64,000 nt of DNA from an uncultured Collinsella sp. (GCA_902475785.1 CABSAN010000006.1:3605-67604); one strand, 5' to 3'. Counted from the first letter of the stretch, positions 17,544-25,963 are shown. Numbers and translations are program-made. Notes: generated by a model not told the origin, from the sequence alone.

Positions 17544-18308
17544 TTAGTGGCAGCCGCAGCCCTCGTGGCCCTCGTGCTCGCGATGGCCGTGGCAGCTGCA
17601 GGACTCGCCATGTTCGTGGGCGTGGTCGTGGTCATGGCCGTGGCAGCCGCACGTGGCCTCGCCGTTCTGTGCGAGCGTGCCGGCGATAAGGGCCTCGACG
17701 CAAGCGTCGCAGCTGCCCTGGGCGCCTGCGTATACCGTGATGCCGGCTTGGGCAAGCGCGTTGATAGCGCCACCGCCGATGCCGCCGCAGATGAGCGTAT
17801 CCACACCGCCGTTGGCGAGCAGGCCCGCCAGGGCGCCGTGGCCGGTGCCGCCGGTGCCCACGACCTGCTCGTTGAGCACCTTGCCGTCCTGAATGTCGTA
17901 GATCTTGAACTGCTCGCTGCGGCCAAAGTGCATAAAGATGTTGCCGTTGTCGTACGTGGTTGCCACCCTCATGGTGTCGACCTCCTTTGCTGGCCATACG
18001 GCCGTCGTTGTGGTGATGGGGGAGTACGCGATATTGCCCCCCTCGATGATGAGCGCTCGTCCGTTGACCAGCGCGTTTGCCACCTTGCGATGCGCGCGGC
18101 TGCAGATTGCCGCCACCGTGGCGCGGGCAATGCCCATCTGCTGTGCGACTGCCTCTTGGTTAAGGCCTTCCAGGTCGCACAGGCGCAACACCTCGAGTTC
18201 GTCGATCGTCATGTCGATGGCGTCTCCGCTGGCTAGGCCATCGGGGGTAAAACCGCGATATTCGGGGATGATCCCGACGCGGCGCAGTTTCTCGCGTCTT
18301 CCTGCCAT
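17544..18308 (-). CDS. DUF134 helix-turn-helix protein fused to a NifX-like (dinitrogenase FeMo-cofactor-type) domain with Cys/His tail
   Basis: A 254-residue two-domain protein. Residues 1-105 are a DUF134 (UPF0251) domain with a sigma-like helix-turn-helix (LNQEAVAQQMGIARATVAAI). Residues 113-215 form a NifX/NafY/NifB-C-type fold (MRVATTYDNGNIFMHFGR, CGGIGGGAINAL), a family that carries Fe-Mo or Fe-S clusters. The last 40 or so residues hold 6 Cys and 11 His and should bind metal. On this strand a near-ideal ribosome site AAAGGAGG (17981-17988) lies eight bases before Met113 (17970-17972), so the NifX half may also be made alone. The role is unproven: probably a metal-responsive regulator or cofactor carrier. 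Confidence 0.85.
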   Translation of the reverse strand: MAGRREKLRRVGIIPEYRGFTPDGLASGDAIDMTIDELEVLRLCDLEGLNQEAVAQQMGIARATVAAICSRAHRKVANALVNGRALIIEGGNIAYSPITTTTAVWPAKEVDTMRVATTYDNGNIFMHFGRSEQFKIYDIQDGKVLNEQVVGTGGTGHGALAGLLANGGVDTLICGGIGGGAINALAQAGITVYAGAQGSCDACVEALIAGTLAQNGEATCGCHGHDHDHAHEHGESCSCHGHREHEGHEGCGCH

Positions 18309-18322
18309 ACGTGCTCCTTATC

Positions 18323-18334
18323 TGTCATATGTCA
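18323..18334. promoter_or_regulatory. Operator-like palindrome TGNCATATGNCA, promoter-proximal copy
   Basis: TGTCATATGTCA lies just downstream of the -10 box of the leftward DUF134-NifX promoter, 15-26 bases ahead of its start codon. A second copy is exactly 53 bp away, centre to centre. Autoregulation by the DUF134 helix-turn-helix is an inference. Confidence 0.5.
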
Positions 18335-18339
18335 ACAAT

Positions 18340-18367
18340 AGAATAACGCGTGTGCGCCGCAGAGCAA
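18340..18367 (-). promoter_or_regulatory. Promoter of the DUF134-NifX gene
   Basis: Reading leftward, a -35 box TTGCTC (18362-18367) and a -10 box TATTCT (18340-18345) are separated by 16 bases. AAGGAG precedes the start codon at 18308. The promoter lies between two copies of a 12-bp palindrome. Confidence 0.6.
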
Positions 18368-18375
18368 GGCATTTT

Positions 18376-18387
18376 TGGCATATGTCA
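18376..18387. promoter_or_regulatory. Operator-like palindrome TGNCATATGNCA, distal copy
   Basis: TGGCATATGTCA lies just upstream of the -35 box of the leftward promoter and about 88 bp before thyA. It shares nine identical central-to-right bases with the copy at 18323. The 53-bp spacing is about five helical turns, so both sites face the same side of the DNA. Confidence 0.5.
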
Positions 18388-18474
18388 GAAAATAGGGGCT
18401 TATGTTTGGGCTGTGGGGCCGCGTGCGCCTGGGCTACAATGAAACTCGCTTATAGGCAACTGACAGGAGGGTCA

Positions 18475-19323
18475 ATGAGCAAGGCTGATCAACAGTTTGT
18501 AACCATGTGCCGCGATATTCTGGACCATGGCACCACCACCGAGGGCCAAAAGGTCCGCCCGGTGTGGGAGGATGGCACCCCTGCCTATACCATTAAAAAT
18601 TTTGGTGTCACGGCCCGCTACGACCTGCGCGAGGAGTTTCCGGCGCTTACCTTGCGTCGTACGGCCCTCAAATCTGCCATGGATGAGATCCTGTGGATCT
18701 ATCAGAAGAAGTCCAATAACGTGCATGACCTCAACAGCCATATTTGGGATGAGTGGGCCGACGAGACCGGCTCTATCGGCAAGGCCTACGGCTACCAGAT
18801 TGGCCAGAAGAGCCATTACGCCGAGGGCGACTTCGATCAGATGGACCGCGTGCTGTACGACCTCAAGCACACGCCGTACAGCCGTCGCATTATGACGAAC
18901 ACCTATGTGTTTAGCGACCTGTCCGAGATGCACCTGTATCCGTGCGCCTACGGCGTGACGTATAACGTGACGCAGCGCCCGCAGGACGACAAACCGACGC
19001 TCAACATGATTCTCAACCAGCGCAGCCAGGATATTTTGGCCGCGAACAACTGGAATGTGTGCCAGTACGCCATTTTGCTGATGATGGTTGCGCAGTCGGT
19101 CGATATGATTCCCGGCGAGCTGCTGCACGTGATCGCCGATGCCCACATTTACGACCGTCATGTCGATATCGTCCGCGAGCTTATCGAGCGTCCGCAGTTT
19201 GCCGCGCCCAAGGTAACGCTCAACCCCGATGTGCATGACTTCTACGCGTTTACGACCGATGATCTGATCGTCGAGGGCTATGAGCACGGCCCGCAGGTCA
19301 AGAACATTCCCATTGCGGTGTAG
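18475..19323 (+). CDS. thyA: Thymidylate synthase
   Basis: A 282-residue folate-dependent enzyme that makes dTMP from dUMP. The start at ATG 18475 has CAGGAGG upstream. The catalytic cysteine is in LYPCAYGVTY, which resembles the ThyA-A subfamily of Bacillus rather than the PPCH form of E. coli. Other landmarks are the QRSQDILAANNWN segment and the dUMP-binding HIYDRHVDIV. folA, which regenerates the cofactor, follows within ten bases. A -10-like TACAAT lies at 18435-18440. Confidence 0.95.
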   Translation: MSKADQQFVTMCRDILDHGTTTEGQKVRPVWEDGTPAYTIKNFGVTARYDLREEFPALTLRRTALKSAMDEILWIYQKKSNNVHDLNSHIWDEWADETGSIGKAYGYQIGQKSHYAEGDFDQMDRVLYDLKHTPYSRRIMTNTYVFSDLSEMHLYPCAYGVTYNVTQRPQDDKPTLNMILNQRSQDILAANNWNVCQYAILLMMVAQSVDMIPGELLHVIADAHIYDRHVDIVRELIERPQFAAPKVTLNPDVHDFYAFTTDDLIVEGYEHGPQVKNIPIAV

Positions 19324-19332
19324 GTGGCGCTC

Positions 19333-19851
19333 ATGACGTGTAAGCTTTCTGCTATCGTCGCCGTGTGCGATGACTGGGGCATTGGGTGCGAGGGCGACAT
19401 GGTGGTGTCCAACCGTGCCGACATGCGTCATTTTGTGGCGCGCACCAAAGGTTGCCCGGTCATTATGGGACGCAAGACGCTGTTGAGTTTTCCCGGCGGA
19501 CGACCGCTCAAGAATCGCCGCAACATTGTGCTCACGCGCGACGAGGGCTTTGCCCCCGAGGGCGTTGACGTGGTGCATAGCGTTGACGAGGCCTTGGCCG
19601 CCGTGGCCGATGAGCCCGTTGCGTGGGTGATTGGCGGCGGCGAGGTGTATCGGCAGTTTTTGCCGTATTGCGCCGAGGCCGAGGTTACGCATAACCATTG
19701 CGTGCATGACGTGGATACGTACTTTCCCGATTTGGATGCCGATCCCGCGTGGGAGATTGCGCAGCGCAGCGGGGTCGCGACGATTGCCGCCGGCGAGGGT
19801 GATGAGGGTGTCGATTATGAGTTCGTGACATATCGTCGCGTTGATGCTTAA
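19333..19851 (+). CDS. folA: Dihydrofolate reductase
   Basis: A 172-residue DHFR recycling dihydrofolate produced by ThyA. It shows the N-terminal LSAIVAVCDDWGIGCEG, the cofactor motifs VIMGRKT and RRNIVLTRDE, VIGGGEVYRQFLP, and the C-terminal YEFVTYRR. ATG 19333 is chosen; a GTG nine bases earlier (19324) abuts the thyA stop and is possible. The thyA-folA pair forms one transcription unit. Confidence 0.93.
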   Translation: MTCKLSAIVAVCDDWGIGCEGDMVVSNRADMRHFVARTKGCPVIMGRKTLLSFPGGRPLKNRRNIVLTRDEGFAPEGVDVVHSVDEALAAVADEPVAWVIGGGEVYRQFLPYCAEAEVTHNHCVHDVDTYFPDLDADPAWEIAQRSGVATIAAGEGDEGVDYEFVTYRRVDA

Positions 19852-19888
19852 ATCTCCTTTTTGCCCACGGTATTATCGGGTTGGAATG

Positions 19889-19923
19889 AGTGAGGGGCGG
19901 CGCCTGGCGTCGCCTCGTTTGAT
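19889..19923 (+). terminator. Possible terminator after folA
   Basis: A GC-rich hairpin (GAGGGGCGGCG, loop CCTGG, CGTCGCCTC) is followed by GTTTGATAT, a weak T tract. It separates folA from the methyltransferase gene. Confidence 0.4.
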
Positions 19924-19958
19924 ATAGGTGCTGCAAAGAAAGGTGCGGGCTGGCTGCT

Positions 19959-20873
19959 ATGACTGATGCCGTTGAGGTGCTGCGAATCGATTCGCTCGAG
20001 GACGAGCGGCTCGACGCCTACGTGCGACTGACCGAGCGTGAGCTTCGCTGCGTGCTGGAGCCGCAGAAGGGCATTTTTATCGCCGAGAGCGCCAAGGTCA
20101 TCGAGCGTGCGGTTTGCGCCGGATACGAGCCGGTGAGCTTTCTTTTAGGCGAGCGCTGGCTCGACCAGATGATGCCGCTGTTTGAGCGCTTGGCGCTACG
20201 CGAAGGTGCGGGCCCGGTTCCCGTGTTCGTGGCCTCCATGGATCTTATGGAGCAGCTGACGGGCTTCAATGTGACGCGCGGTGCGCTCGCGGCATTCCGT
20301 CGTCCACGTCAGATTCCGGTTGATGAGTTCTTGGACGGCGTCATTGAGGCGGCGGGAGAGCGCCCGGTGCGCGTGTGCGTGCTCGAGGGCATTGTCGACC
20401 ACACCAACGTCGGCGCGATTTTCCGCTCGGCGGCTGCGCTGAATGTTGATGGCATTTTGGTGAGCCCCACTTGCTGTGACCCGCTGTACCGTCGCTCGGC
20501 CCGTGTGAGCATGGGCACGGTGTTCCAGGTGCCCTGGACGCGCATTGGCAGCGAGGCGCGCGTATGGCCACATGATGGCCTGGCGGCGCTGCACGATGCC
20601 GGCTTTTCGTGTGCCGCGATGGCGCTGACGGATGATTCGGTGTCGTTGGACGATCCCGCGCTCCAGGAGATTGACCGCCTGGCAATCTTTATGGGCACCG
20701 AGGGTGCTGGCTTGGGCGCCAAGACCATTGCAGGCTGCGACCGCGCCGTGCGTATTCCAATGGCGCATGGGGTCGATTCGCTCAACGTGGCCGCGGCAAG
20801 TGCTGTCGCCTTTTGGCAGCTGTGCCCGCATGTGAGCAACGAGTACCACTACCAGCCGGGGCTGTATCACTAA
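19959..20873 (+). CDS. TrmH/SpoU family RNA 2'-O-methyltransferase
   Basis: A 304-residue SPOUT methyltransferase. An N-terminal substrate-binding domain (about 1-110, EPQKGIFIAESAKVIERA) precedes the knot domain with its three motifs: DHTNVGAIFRSAAAL, the IFMGTEGAGLG loop, and IPMAHGVDSLNVAAASA. These place it in the SpoU class that methylates ribose in tRNA or rRNA. The exact target nucleotide cannot be read from sequence. The start at ATG 19959 follows a weak GGCTGGC; AAAGAAAGG lies 15 bases further up. Confidence 0.9.
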   Translation: MTDAVEVLRIDSLEDERLDAYVRLTERELRCVLEPQKGIFIAESAKVIERAVCAGYEPVSFLLGERWLDQMMPLFERLALREGAGPVPVFVASMDLMEQLTGFNVTRGALAAFRRPRQIPVDEFLDGVIEAAGERPVRVCVLEGIVDHTNVGAIFRSAAALNVDGILVSPTCCDPLYRRSARVSMGTVFQVPWTRIGSEARVWPHDGLAALHDAGFSCAAMALTDDSVSLDDPALQEIDRLAIFMGTEGAGLGAKTIAGCDRAVRIPMAHGVDSLNVAAASAVAFWQLCPHVSNEYHYQPGLYH

Positions 20874-20998
20874 ACAGATATTTCGCACCGGGCTGTGGTT
20901 CGGGGCGTTTCGGCCGACGCTGGTCGGTGCTAAGCTGGTGTCGGCTTTGGTCTTAAATTGCCGTTTTGTTGTATGACGTACGCTAGTGGGGAGGGCGT

Positions 20999-22348
20999 GT
21001 GGCTAAGAAATCTACGGCTATCGATGTAACGCAGGGTGTCATTTGGCAGCAGCTGCTGTCGCTGTGCGTTCCCATTTTCTTTAGTTCGTTCTTTCAACAG
21101 GCATACACGCTTATCGGTACCTATATCGTCGGTCAGTTTGGCGGCAAGCTCGCGCTGGGTGGCATTCAGGCCACGATGGTGCTTACAGAGCTCTGCATCG
21201 GCTTTTGTGTCGGCGTCGGTGCCGGCTGCGCGGTCATTACGGGCCAGTTTTTTGGCCAGCACGATGACGAGCGCCTGAGCCGATCGGTCCATACGGCCAT
21301 GACGCTCGCGCTGGTGGGCGGTATCGTTTTCTCGATTCTTGGCATAGTGTTCGTTGAGCCCATGCTGGTGCTTATGAACACGCCGCATGAACTATTGGCC
21401 GAGGGCGTGGCCTATGCCCGTTGCTATTTTGCCGCCATGGTTGCGGCGCTGCTGCTCAATATGGGAACGGCATTGCTGCGCGCCGTGGGCGACACGCGCG
21501 GGCCTGCTGTGATCATCGCTTCCGGCTGCCTTGTTAATGCGGTGCTGGATGTCATCTTCGTTGCCGTGCTTCATATGGAGGCTCTGGGCTGTGGCATCGC
21601 GGTGGCGCTGACCATTTGCTCCAACGCCACGATGATCGTGATTCGTATGATGCACGCACCGGGTGCGTGGCGGCTTTCACTGTCCAAACTCGGCATTGAT
21701 CCTGGCATTTGTAAGAGCATGATCTCGTGTGGTCTGCCGCTTGGCTTTCAGTCTGCTGCGTATTCGATTTCCAACGTTTTGATTCAGGTGTCGGTCAACT
21801 CGTTTGGTGCCGATGTCACCACGGCTTGGGGTCTTTCGGGCCGCCTGGATGGCATTGTCTGGATGGTTACCGAGGCGCTTGGCGTGTCGATCACCACGTT
21901 CTCGGCACAGAACTTTGGCGCGCGCAACTACGAGCGCATGCGCAAGGGCTACCATACGTCGCTCGTGCTGTCGTTTATGCTCATTGGTGGCCTGTCTGCC
22001 GTGCTGCTGGTATTCTCGGGTCCGCTGTCTCGTCTGTTTGTCGACGATGCTTCGATTTCGGCGTACACCACGACGATTCTTCATTTTATCGCGCCGTTCT
22101 ACGCGATTTTCTCGATTATCGAGAACGCGTCGGGTTCCATCCGCGGCGCCGGCGTGAGCTTGCAGCCCATGCTGCTCACGATTTTTGGCACCGTCGTGCT
22201 CAGGGTGATCTGGGTGTTTGCGATTATGCCGTTCGATCCGTCGCTTGAGCACCTGCTGCTGGTTTACCCCGTAACCTGGGTAATCACCGCCATGATGTTC
22301 ACCGTCTACCACCACAGCGGCAACTGGCTAGGCCGCGCCACCGCCTAG
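20999..22348 (+). CDS. MATE family efflux transporter
   Basis: A 449-residue integral membrane protein with about 12 hydrophobic helices in two halves, as in the MATE cation-drug antiporters (NorM/DinF type). The GTG start is preceded by GGGGAGGG. Family-like segments are VGQFGGKLALGG, the QFFGQHDDERL loop and AQNFGARNYERM. The substrate cannot be predicted. Its TAG stop (22346-22348) lies inside the CTAGT end of the inverted repeat of the RAYT element that follows, so the element supplies the stop codon. Confidence 0.92.
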   Translation: MAKKSTAIDVTQGVIWQQLLSLCVPIFFSSFFQQAYTLIGTYIVGQFGGKLALGGIQATMVLTELCIGFCVGVGAGCAVITGQFFGQHDDERLSRSVHTAMTLALVGGIVFSILGIVFVEPMLVLMNTPHELLAEGVAYARCYFAAMVAALLLNMGTALLRAVGDTRGPAVIIASGCLVNAVLDVIFVAVLHMEALGCGIAVALTICSNATMIVIRMMHAPGAWRLSLSKLGIDPGICKSMISCGLPLGFQSAAYSISNVLIQVSVNSFGADVTTAWGLSGRLDGIVWMVTEALGVSITTFSAQNFGARNYERMRKGYHTSLVLSFMLIGGLSAVLLVFSGPLSRLFVDDASISAYTTTILHFIAPFYAIFSIIENASGSIRGAGVSLQPMLLTIFGTVVLRVIWVFAIMPFDPSLEHLLLVYPVTWVITAMMFTVYHHSGNWLGRATA

Positions 22349-22420
22349 TCGTTGGGGACGTTCTTAAACGACTAGTCGTTGGGGACGTTCTTGAATGACT
22401 AGTCGTTGGGGACACTCTTT
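22345..22420 (+). repeat. Left triple REP cluster of the RAYT element
   Basis: Three head-to-tail units (27, 27 and 21 bp), each beginning TAGTCGTTGGGGAC. The first two end in GTTCTTAAACGAC or GTTCTTGAATGAC, and the last ends ACTCTTT. The first base triplet TAG is the stop codon of the MATE gene. Confidence 0.9.
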
Positions 22421-22549
22421 GCGCTACGATTTTCTGGTTTTCATCCAGGTTGTCTTGTATGCCCTTGTAAACTGTCAGCATGGGCTTAGCAAATTGGATC
22501 GTCCGCGCCTATCAGATGTTGCCCGGTGGGTTTGTGATGGGAGGGCGAT

Positions 22550-23320
22550 ATGCCAAGAACGGGTAGAGTCGTTTCGTTAACAGGCTATAACCATATAATC
22601 GCACGCGGTAATGGCGGCATCTGCATCTTCGAAGACGATGAAGATCGCTATCGGATGCTCACGCTGTTCGAGGATAAGCTTGTTGGGAATGGTATCGGAG
22701 TTACTGCGTGGTGCCTCATGTCGAACCATTTTCATCTCATGGTTGATGACCCTAACGGAAGAATCTCATCTTGCATGAGCGGCATCCTTACCTCGTATGT
22801 CAAATATTTTAATCATAAAACCGATCGTGTCGGGCATTTGTTTCAGGATCGGTTTAAGAACATTCCAGTTGAGAACGATATCCAGGCAATTGCGCTCGCT
22901 GATTACATCCATATGAATCCCGTTAAGGCGGGTGTTTCGGCTGTCGATAATTATCGCTGGTCCAGCTATCGAGCATATGCGTATGGTTATGATGGGTTTG
23001 GGTTTTGCGATCCTGGCATTGTGCTGGACCTCGTGGGCGGATCGCTTGAATATCGGCATTATCTTGATGAGCGACTAGAGAGCGCGCCTTATGATGCCGA
23101 GCCCCGTCCTCGTGTTCTCGACGATGAGGTGCTTAAAATCGCGAAGGAGATTGCTTTGCCTGTTTCTCTTTCCGACATTAAGGCGATGACTCCAGCCGAG
23201 CGTAGGCCGATTCTTTGTAAAATGCGGAAATCAGGCCTTACGGTTAATCAAATTGTAAGGGCGGTTGGTCTTGGCCGCGCAACGGTTGCGAATGGCACGT
23301 CGGGTTGGCGTGAGTTTTAG
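22550..23320 (+). CDS. REP-associated tyrosine transposase (RAYT, Y1_Tnp family)
   Basis: A 256-residue single-strand-DNA transposase of the IS200/IS605-like Y1 class that acts on REP hairpins. The HUH motif is NHFHLM (His60 and His62) and the likely nucleophile is Tyr86 in SYVKYFNHK. LFQDRFK and YIHMNPVKAG are family hallmarks. A C-terminal helix-turn-helix (GLTVNQIVRAVGLGRATV, about 228-245) suits repeat recognition. GGGAGGG precedes the ATG. Base use is more A/T-rich than the neighbours, a sign of acquisition. The gene looks intact. Confidence 0.9.
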   Translation: MPRTGRVVSLTGYNHIIARGNGGICIFEDDEDRYRMLTLFEDKLVGNGIGVTAWCLMSNHFHLMVDDPNGRISSCMSGILTSYVKYFNHKTDRVGHLFQDRFKNIPVENDIQAIALADYIHMNPVKAGVSAVDNYRWSSYRAYAYGYDGFGFCDPGIVLDLVGGSLEYRHYLDERLESAPYDAEPRPRVLDDEVLKIAKEIALPVSLSDIKAMTPAERRPILCKMRKSGLTVNQIVRAVGLGRATVANGTSGWREF

Positions 23321-23345
23321 GTCCCTGATTTTGCTCTTTCCCAAG

Positions 23346-23422
23346 AAAGAGTGTCCCCAACGACTAGTCGTTCAAGAACGTCCCCAATGACTAGTCGTTT
23401 AAGAACGTCCGCAATGACTAGT
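23346..23422 (-). repeat. Right triple REP cluster of the RAYT element
   Basis: The inverted counterpart of the left cluster: three units reading leftward from CTAGTCATTGCGGAC. A perfect hairpin CTCTTTC-CCAA-GAAAGAG (23334-23351) sits at its inner edge. The outer CTAGT contains the TAG stop of the leftward cobO gene (23418-23420). Confidence 0.9.
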
Positions 23423-23903
23423 ATTCGATGCCTTGGCGGGCTAGGAGGCCTTCGTCGAAGTAGTGTTTGACGGGGCGCATTTCGGTTACTAGGTCTGCAA
23501 GGTCGGCGAGGGGCAGCAAGCCACGGCCGGTGAGCACGAGCTCCGTGGTGGTTGGTTTCATCGCGATCAACGCTTCGACATCTTCGCGCGTCACAAAGCC
23601 CCGTCGCATGGCTTCCCCCAGCTCATCCAAGATTAGCACGTCGACCTGGCTAATCTGCTCGCGCGCCAGCTCCATGATCTGTGCGGCGCAAGCCTCCGGC
23701 GTGTCGCGGTTGGCTTGTACGATGCGCAGACCCAATCGAGGTGCTGCGTCATGTTCGGCACAGTGCAGCTTCTTGGCAAACTGAAGCATGAGCACGTTAA
23801 GTCCATAGCCCGTGGCGCGCAGCGCGAGCCCCAGCGCAGCCGTCGTCTTGCCCTTGCCGTCGCCCGTATAGATTTGAACCTTGCCGACTTCCAGTGATGC
23901 CAT
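23418..23903 (-). CDS. cobO: Cob(I)yrinic acid a,c-diamide adenosyltransferase (corrinoid adenosyltransferase)
   Basis: A 161-residue BtuR/CobA/CobO-type enzyme that transfers adenosyl from ATP to cob(I)alamin. It has the N-terminal P-loop YTGDGKGKTTAALG (residues 12-25), the VDVLILDELGEAMRRG segment (Walker B), and the TGRGLLPLADLADLVTEM block. It ends GIEY, the usual family C-terminus, so the RAYT-derived stop codon has not shortened it. No other cobalamin genes are in the window, which suggests salvage. Divergent from ftsH. Confidence 0.94.
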   Translation of the reverse strand: MASLEVGKVQIYTGDGKGKTTAALGLALRATGYGLNVLMLQFAKKLHCAEHDAAPRLGLRIVQANRDTPEACAAQIMELAREQISQVDVLILDELGEAMRRGFVTREDVEALIAMKPTTTELVLTGRGLLPLADLADLVTEMRPVKHYFDEGLLARQGIEY

Positions 23904-23980
23904 CTCTGTCCTTTCGTGCCCGGCGTCGGTTTATCGCCGTCCGGGTTGGGTATTCTAGAAAACATTATCAACCCCAGTAG

Positions 23981-25888
23981 ATGGAGTTCAAGCAGATGGA
24001 GATGGATGACAACAAACGTAGACGGAATATGATCCTCTACGTGCTCATCGCCTTCGTCGTCTACCTCGTGCTCTCGACCGTTCTGTTCCCCAACATCGGT
24101 CACACGCAGCAGATTACGAAGACCGATTACTCGACGTTTGTCAAAGCGCTCGATAAGAAGAGCGTCGACAAGGTCGAGTACAACACGGACGACTACACGA
24201 TTTATTACACCAAGAAGGGCGAGGACGAGAACATCGCCTACAAGACGACCGGCGTTCCGAATGACGCGGGCTTTACCGATCGCGTGCTTGAATCTGGCGC
24301 CTCGCTGGAGTCGGTCGTTCCCGATAAGAATTCGGGTCTGATGACCTATTACCTGCTTACGCTCATTCTTCCCATGGCGATTTTCTTCCTGATCGGCTGG
24401 TGGCTCAACCGCCGCATGAAGAAGGCCATGGGCGATGACGGTCCCTCGATGAATTTTGGCGGCGGTGGTTTTGGCGGCGGTGGACTGGGCAAGTCCGGCG
24501 CGCGCGTGATCGCCTCCAAGGACGTGGGCGTGACCTTTAAAGATGTCGCCGGCCAGGAAGAGGCCAAGGAGTCCCTCAAGGAGGTCGTCGACTTTCTGGA
24601 GAAGCCGCAGCGCTACGAGGAGATCGGCGCCAAGCTGCCGCGTGGTGCTCTTCTTGTCGGCCCTCCGGGTACCGGTAAGACCCTGCTTGCCAAGGCTGTT
24701 GCCGGCGAGGCGGGCGTGCCGTTCTTTAGCATTTCGGGCTCTGAGTTCGTCGAGATGTTCGTCGGCCGCGGTGCCGCCAAGGTTCGTGACCTGTTTAAGC
24801 AGGCCAAGGAAAAGGCCCCGTGTATCGTCTTTATCGATGAGATCGATACCATCGGCAAGAAGCGCGATGGCGGTGGCTTTAGTGGCAACGACGAGCGCGA
24901 GCAGACGCTCAACCAGCTGCTGACCGAGATGGACGGCTTCGATAACCACAAGGGCATCGTCGTTCTCGCTGCTACCAACCGCCCTGACAGCCTTGACCCG
25001 GCCCTGCTGCGCCCCGGTCGTTTTGACCGCCGTATCCCCGTTGAGCTGCCCGACCTGACCGGCCGTAAGAACATTCTTGAGCTGCATGCCAAGAGTGTTA
25101 AGACGCAGCCGCCGATCGACCTGACCGCGATTGCCCGCGCCACGCCCGGTGCCTCGGGCGCTGACCTGGCCAACATCATCAACGAGGGCGCCCTGCGTGC
25201 CGTCCGCGAGGGTCGCAAGCGCGCCACGCAGGACGATTTTGAGGAGTCGGTAGAGGTCGTCATCGCCGGCCAGCAGCGCAAGTCCACGGTGCTGTCCGAC
25301 CACGAGAAGCAGGTCGTTTCTTACCACGAGATCGGCCATGCCATCGTTGCCGCCCGCCAGAAGGGCTCTGCGCCGGTCACGAAGATCACCATCGTGCCGC
25401 GCACGAGCGGTGCTCTGGGCTACACCATGCAGGTCGAGGAGGATGAGCGCTTCCTGACCACGCGCCAGGAGGTCCTGGACAAGCTCGCCGTCTACTGCGG
25501 TGGCCGTGCGGCCGAGGAGCTCATCTTTGGTGAGATGACGACTGGCGCCGCCAACGATATCGAGCAAGCCACCAAGCTCGCCCGTAACATGGTGACGCGC
25601 TTTGGTATGTCCGATGAGTTTGGCATGATGGCGCTCGGTACCGTTCAGAATGCGTACCTCAACCAGGACACGTCGCTCACCTGCGCCCCCGGTACGGCCG
25701 AGCGCGTGGACGCGATTGTCGCCAAGCTGATCGAGGATGCGCACGACCGCGCCCTGCAGATCCTGAAGGAGAACAAGTTCAAGCTCCACGAGCTGGCTCG
25801 TTATCTGTACAAGAAGGAGACGATCACGGGCGAGGAGTTTATGAATCTTCTCACGCGCGAAAATCCGCTGATACCGAAGCAGCAGTAA
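23981..25888 (+). CDS. ftsH: ATP-dependent zinc metalloprotease FtsH
   Basis: A 635-residue membrane-anchored AAA protease. Two transmembrane helices (about 18-38 and 124-145) flank a periplasmic-side domain. Walker A is [19 protein letters not shown] (about 226-244), Walker B is IVFIDEID, and the second region of homology includes RPGRFDRRI. The zinc motif HEIGH is at about 449-453. The N-terminus is [13 protein letters not shown] 23981 is given, but 23996 has a better-placed GGAG upstream and may be the true start. A strong terminator follows. Confidence 0.96.
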   Translation: MEFKQMEMDDNKRRRNMILYVLIAFVVYLVLSTVLFPNIGHTQQITKTDYSTFVKALDKKSVDKVEYNTDDYTIYYTKKGEDENIAYKTTGVPNDAGFTDRVLESGASLESVVPDKNSGLMTYYLLTLILPMAIFFLIGWWLNRRMKKAMGDDGPSMNFGGGGFGGGGLGKSGARVIASKDVGVTFKDVAGQEEAKESLKEVVDFLEKPQRYEEIGAKLPRGALLVGPPGTGKTLLAKAVAGEAGVPFFSISGSEFVEMFVGRGAAKVRDLFKQAKEKAPCIVFIDEIDTIGKKRDGGGFSGNDEREQTLNQLLTEMDGFDNHKGIVVLAATNRPDSLDPALLRPGRFDRRIPVELPDLTGRKNILELHAKSVKTQPPIDLTAIARATPGASGADLANIINEGALRAVREGRKRATQDDFEESVEVVIAGQQRKSTVLSDHEKQVVSYHEIGHAIVAARQKGSAPVTKITIVPRTSGALGYTMQVEEDERFLTTRQEVLDKLAVYCGGRAAEELIFGEMTTGAANDIEQATKLARNMVTRFGMSDEFGMMALGTVQNAYLNQDTSLTCAPGTAERVDAIVAKLIEDAHDRALQILKENKFKLHELARYLYKKETITGEEFMNLLTRENPLIPKQQ

Positions 25889-25907
25889 GGCTGGTTGCAC
25901 ATTGTTG

Positions 25908-25947
25908 AACGCCCCATTTGAGTCTCTATCTCAAATGGGGCGTTTTA
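25908..25947. terminator. Intrinsic terminator after ftsH
   Basis: A perfect hairpin (AACGCCCCATTTGAG, loop TCTCTAT, CTCAAATGGGGCGTT) ends in TTTTAC. The A residues on the 5' side are few, so it mainly serves the rightward ftsH transcript. Confidence 0.88.
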
Positions 25948-25963
25948 CGTCGGAGGGATATGT

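Larger units (their letters stand above)
22345..23422. mobile_element. REP-RAYT element with 76-77 bp terminal inverted repeats
   Basis: A 1,078-bp unit made of a REP-associated tyrosine transposase gene bracketed by inverted clusters of short repeats. Each cluster holds three tandem units of about 27 bp starting TAGTCGTTGGGGACGTTC and sharing the palindrome GACTAGTC. Aligning the left cluster with the reverse complement of the right one gives four differences in 76 bases by eye. It lies exactly between two convergent genes. No target-site duplication is evident. Confidence 0.85.

Noticed and set aside
17439..18236. Open frame on the plus strand across the DUF134-NifX gene
   Set aside because: It is the antisense of a gene with clear domains, its own promoter and two ribosome sites.
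22345..22420. Three tandem 27-bp units considered as a CRISPR array
   Set aside because: The units abut with no variable spacers, no cas genes are present, and an inverted copy flanks the transposase, so they are REP units.
23633..25900. 755-codon minus-strand frame running through ftsH into cobO
   Set aside because: It overlaps ftsH antisense, and then cobO out of frame; no domain is recognisable.
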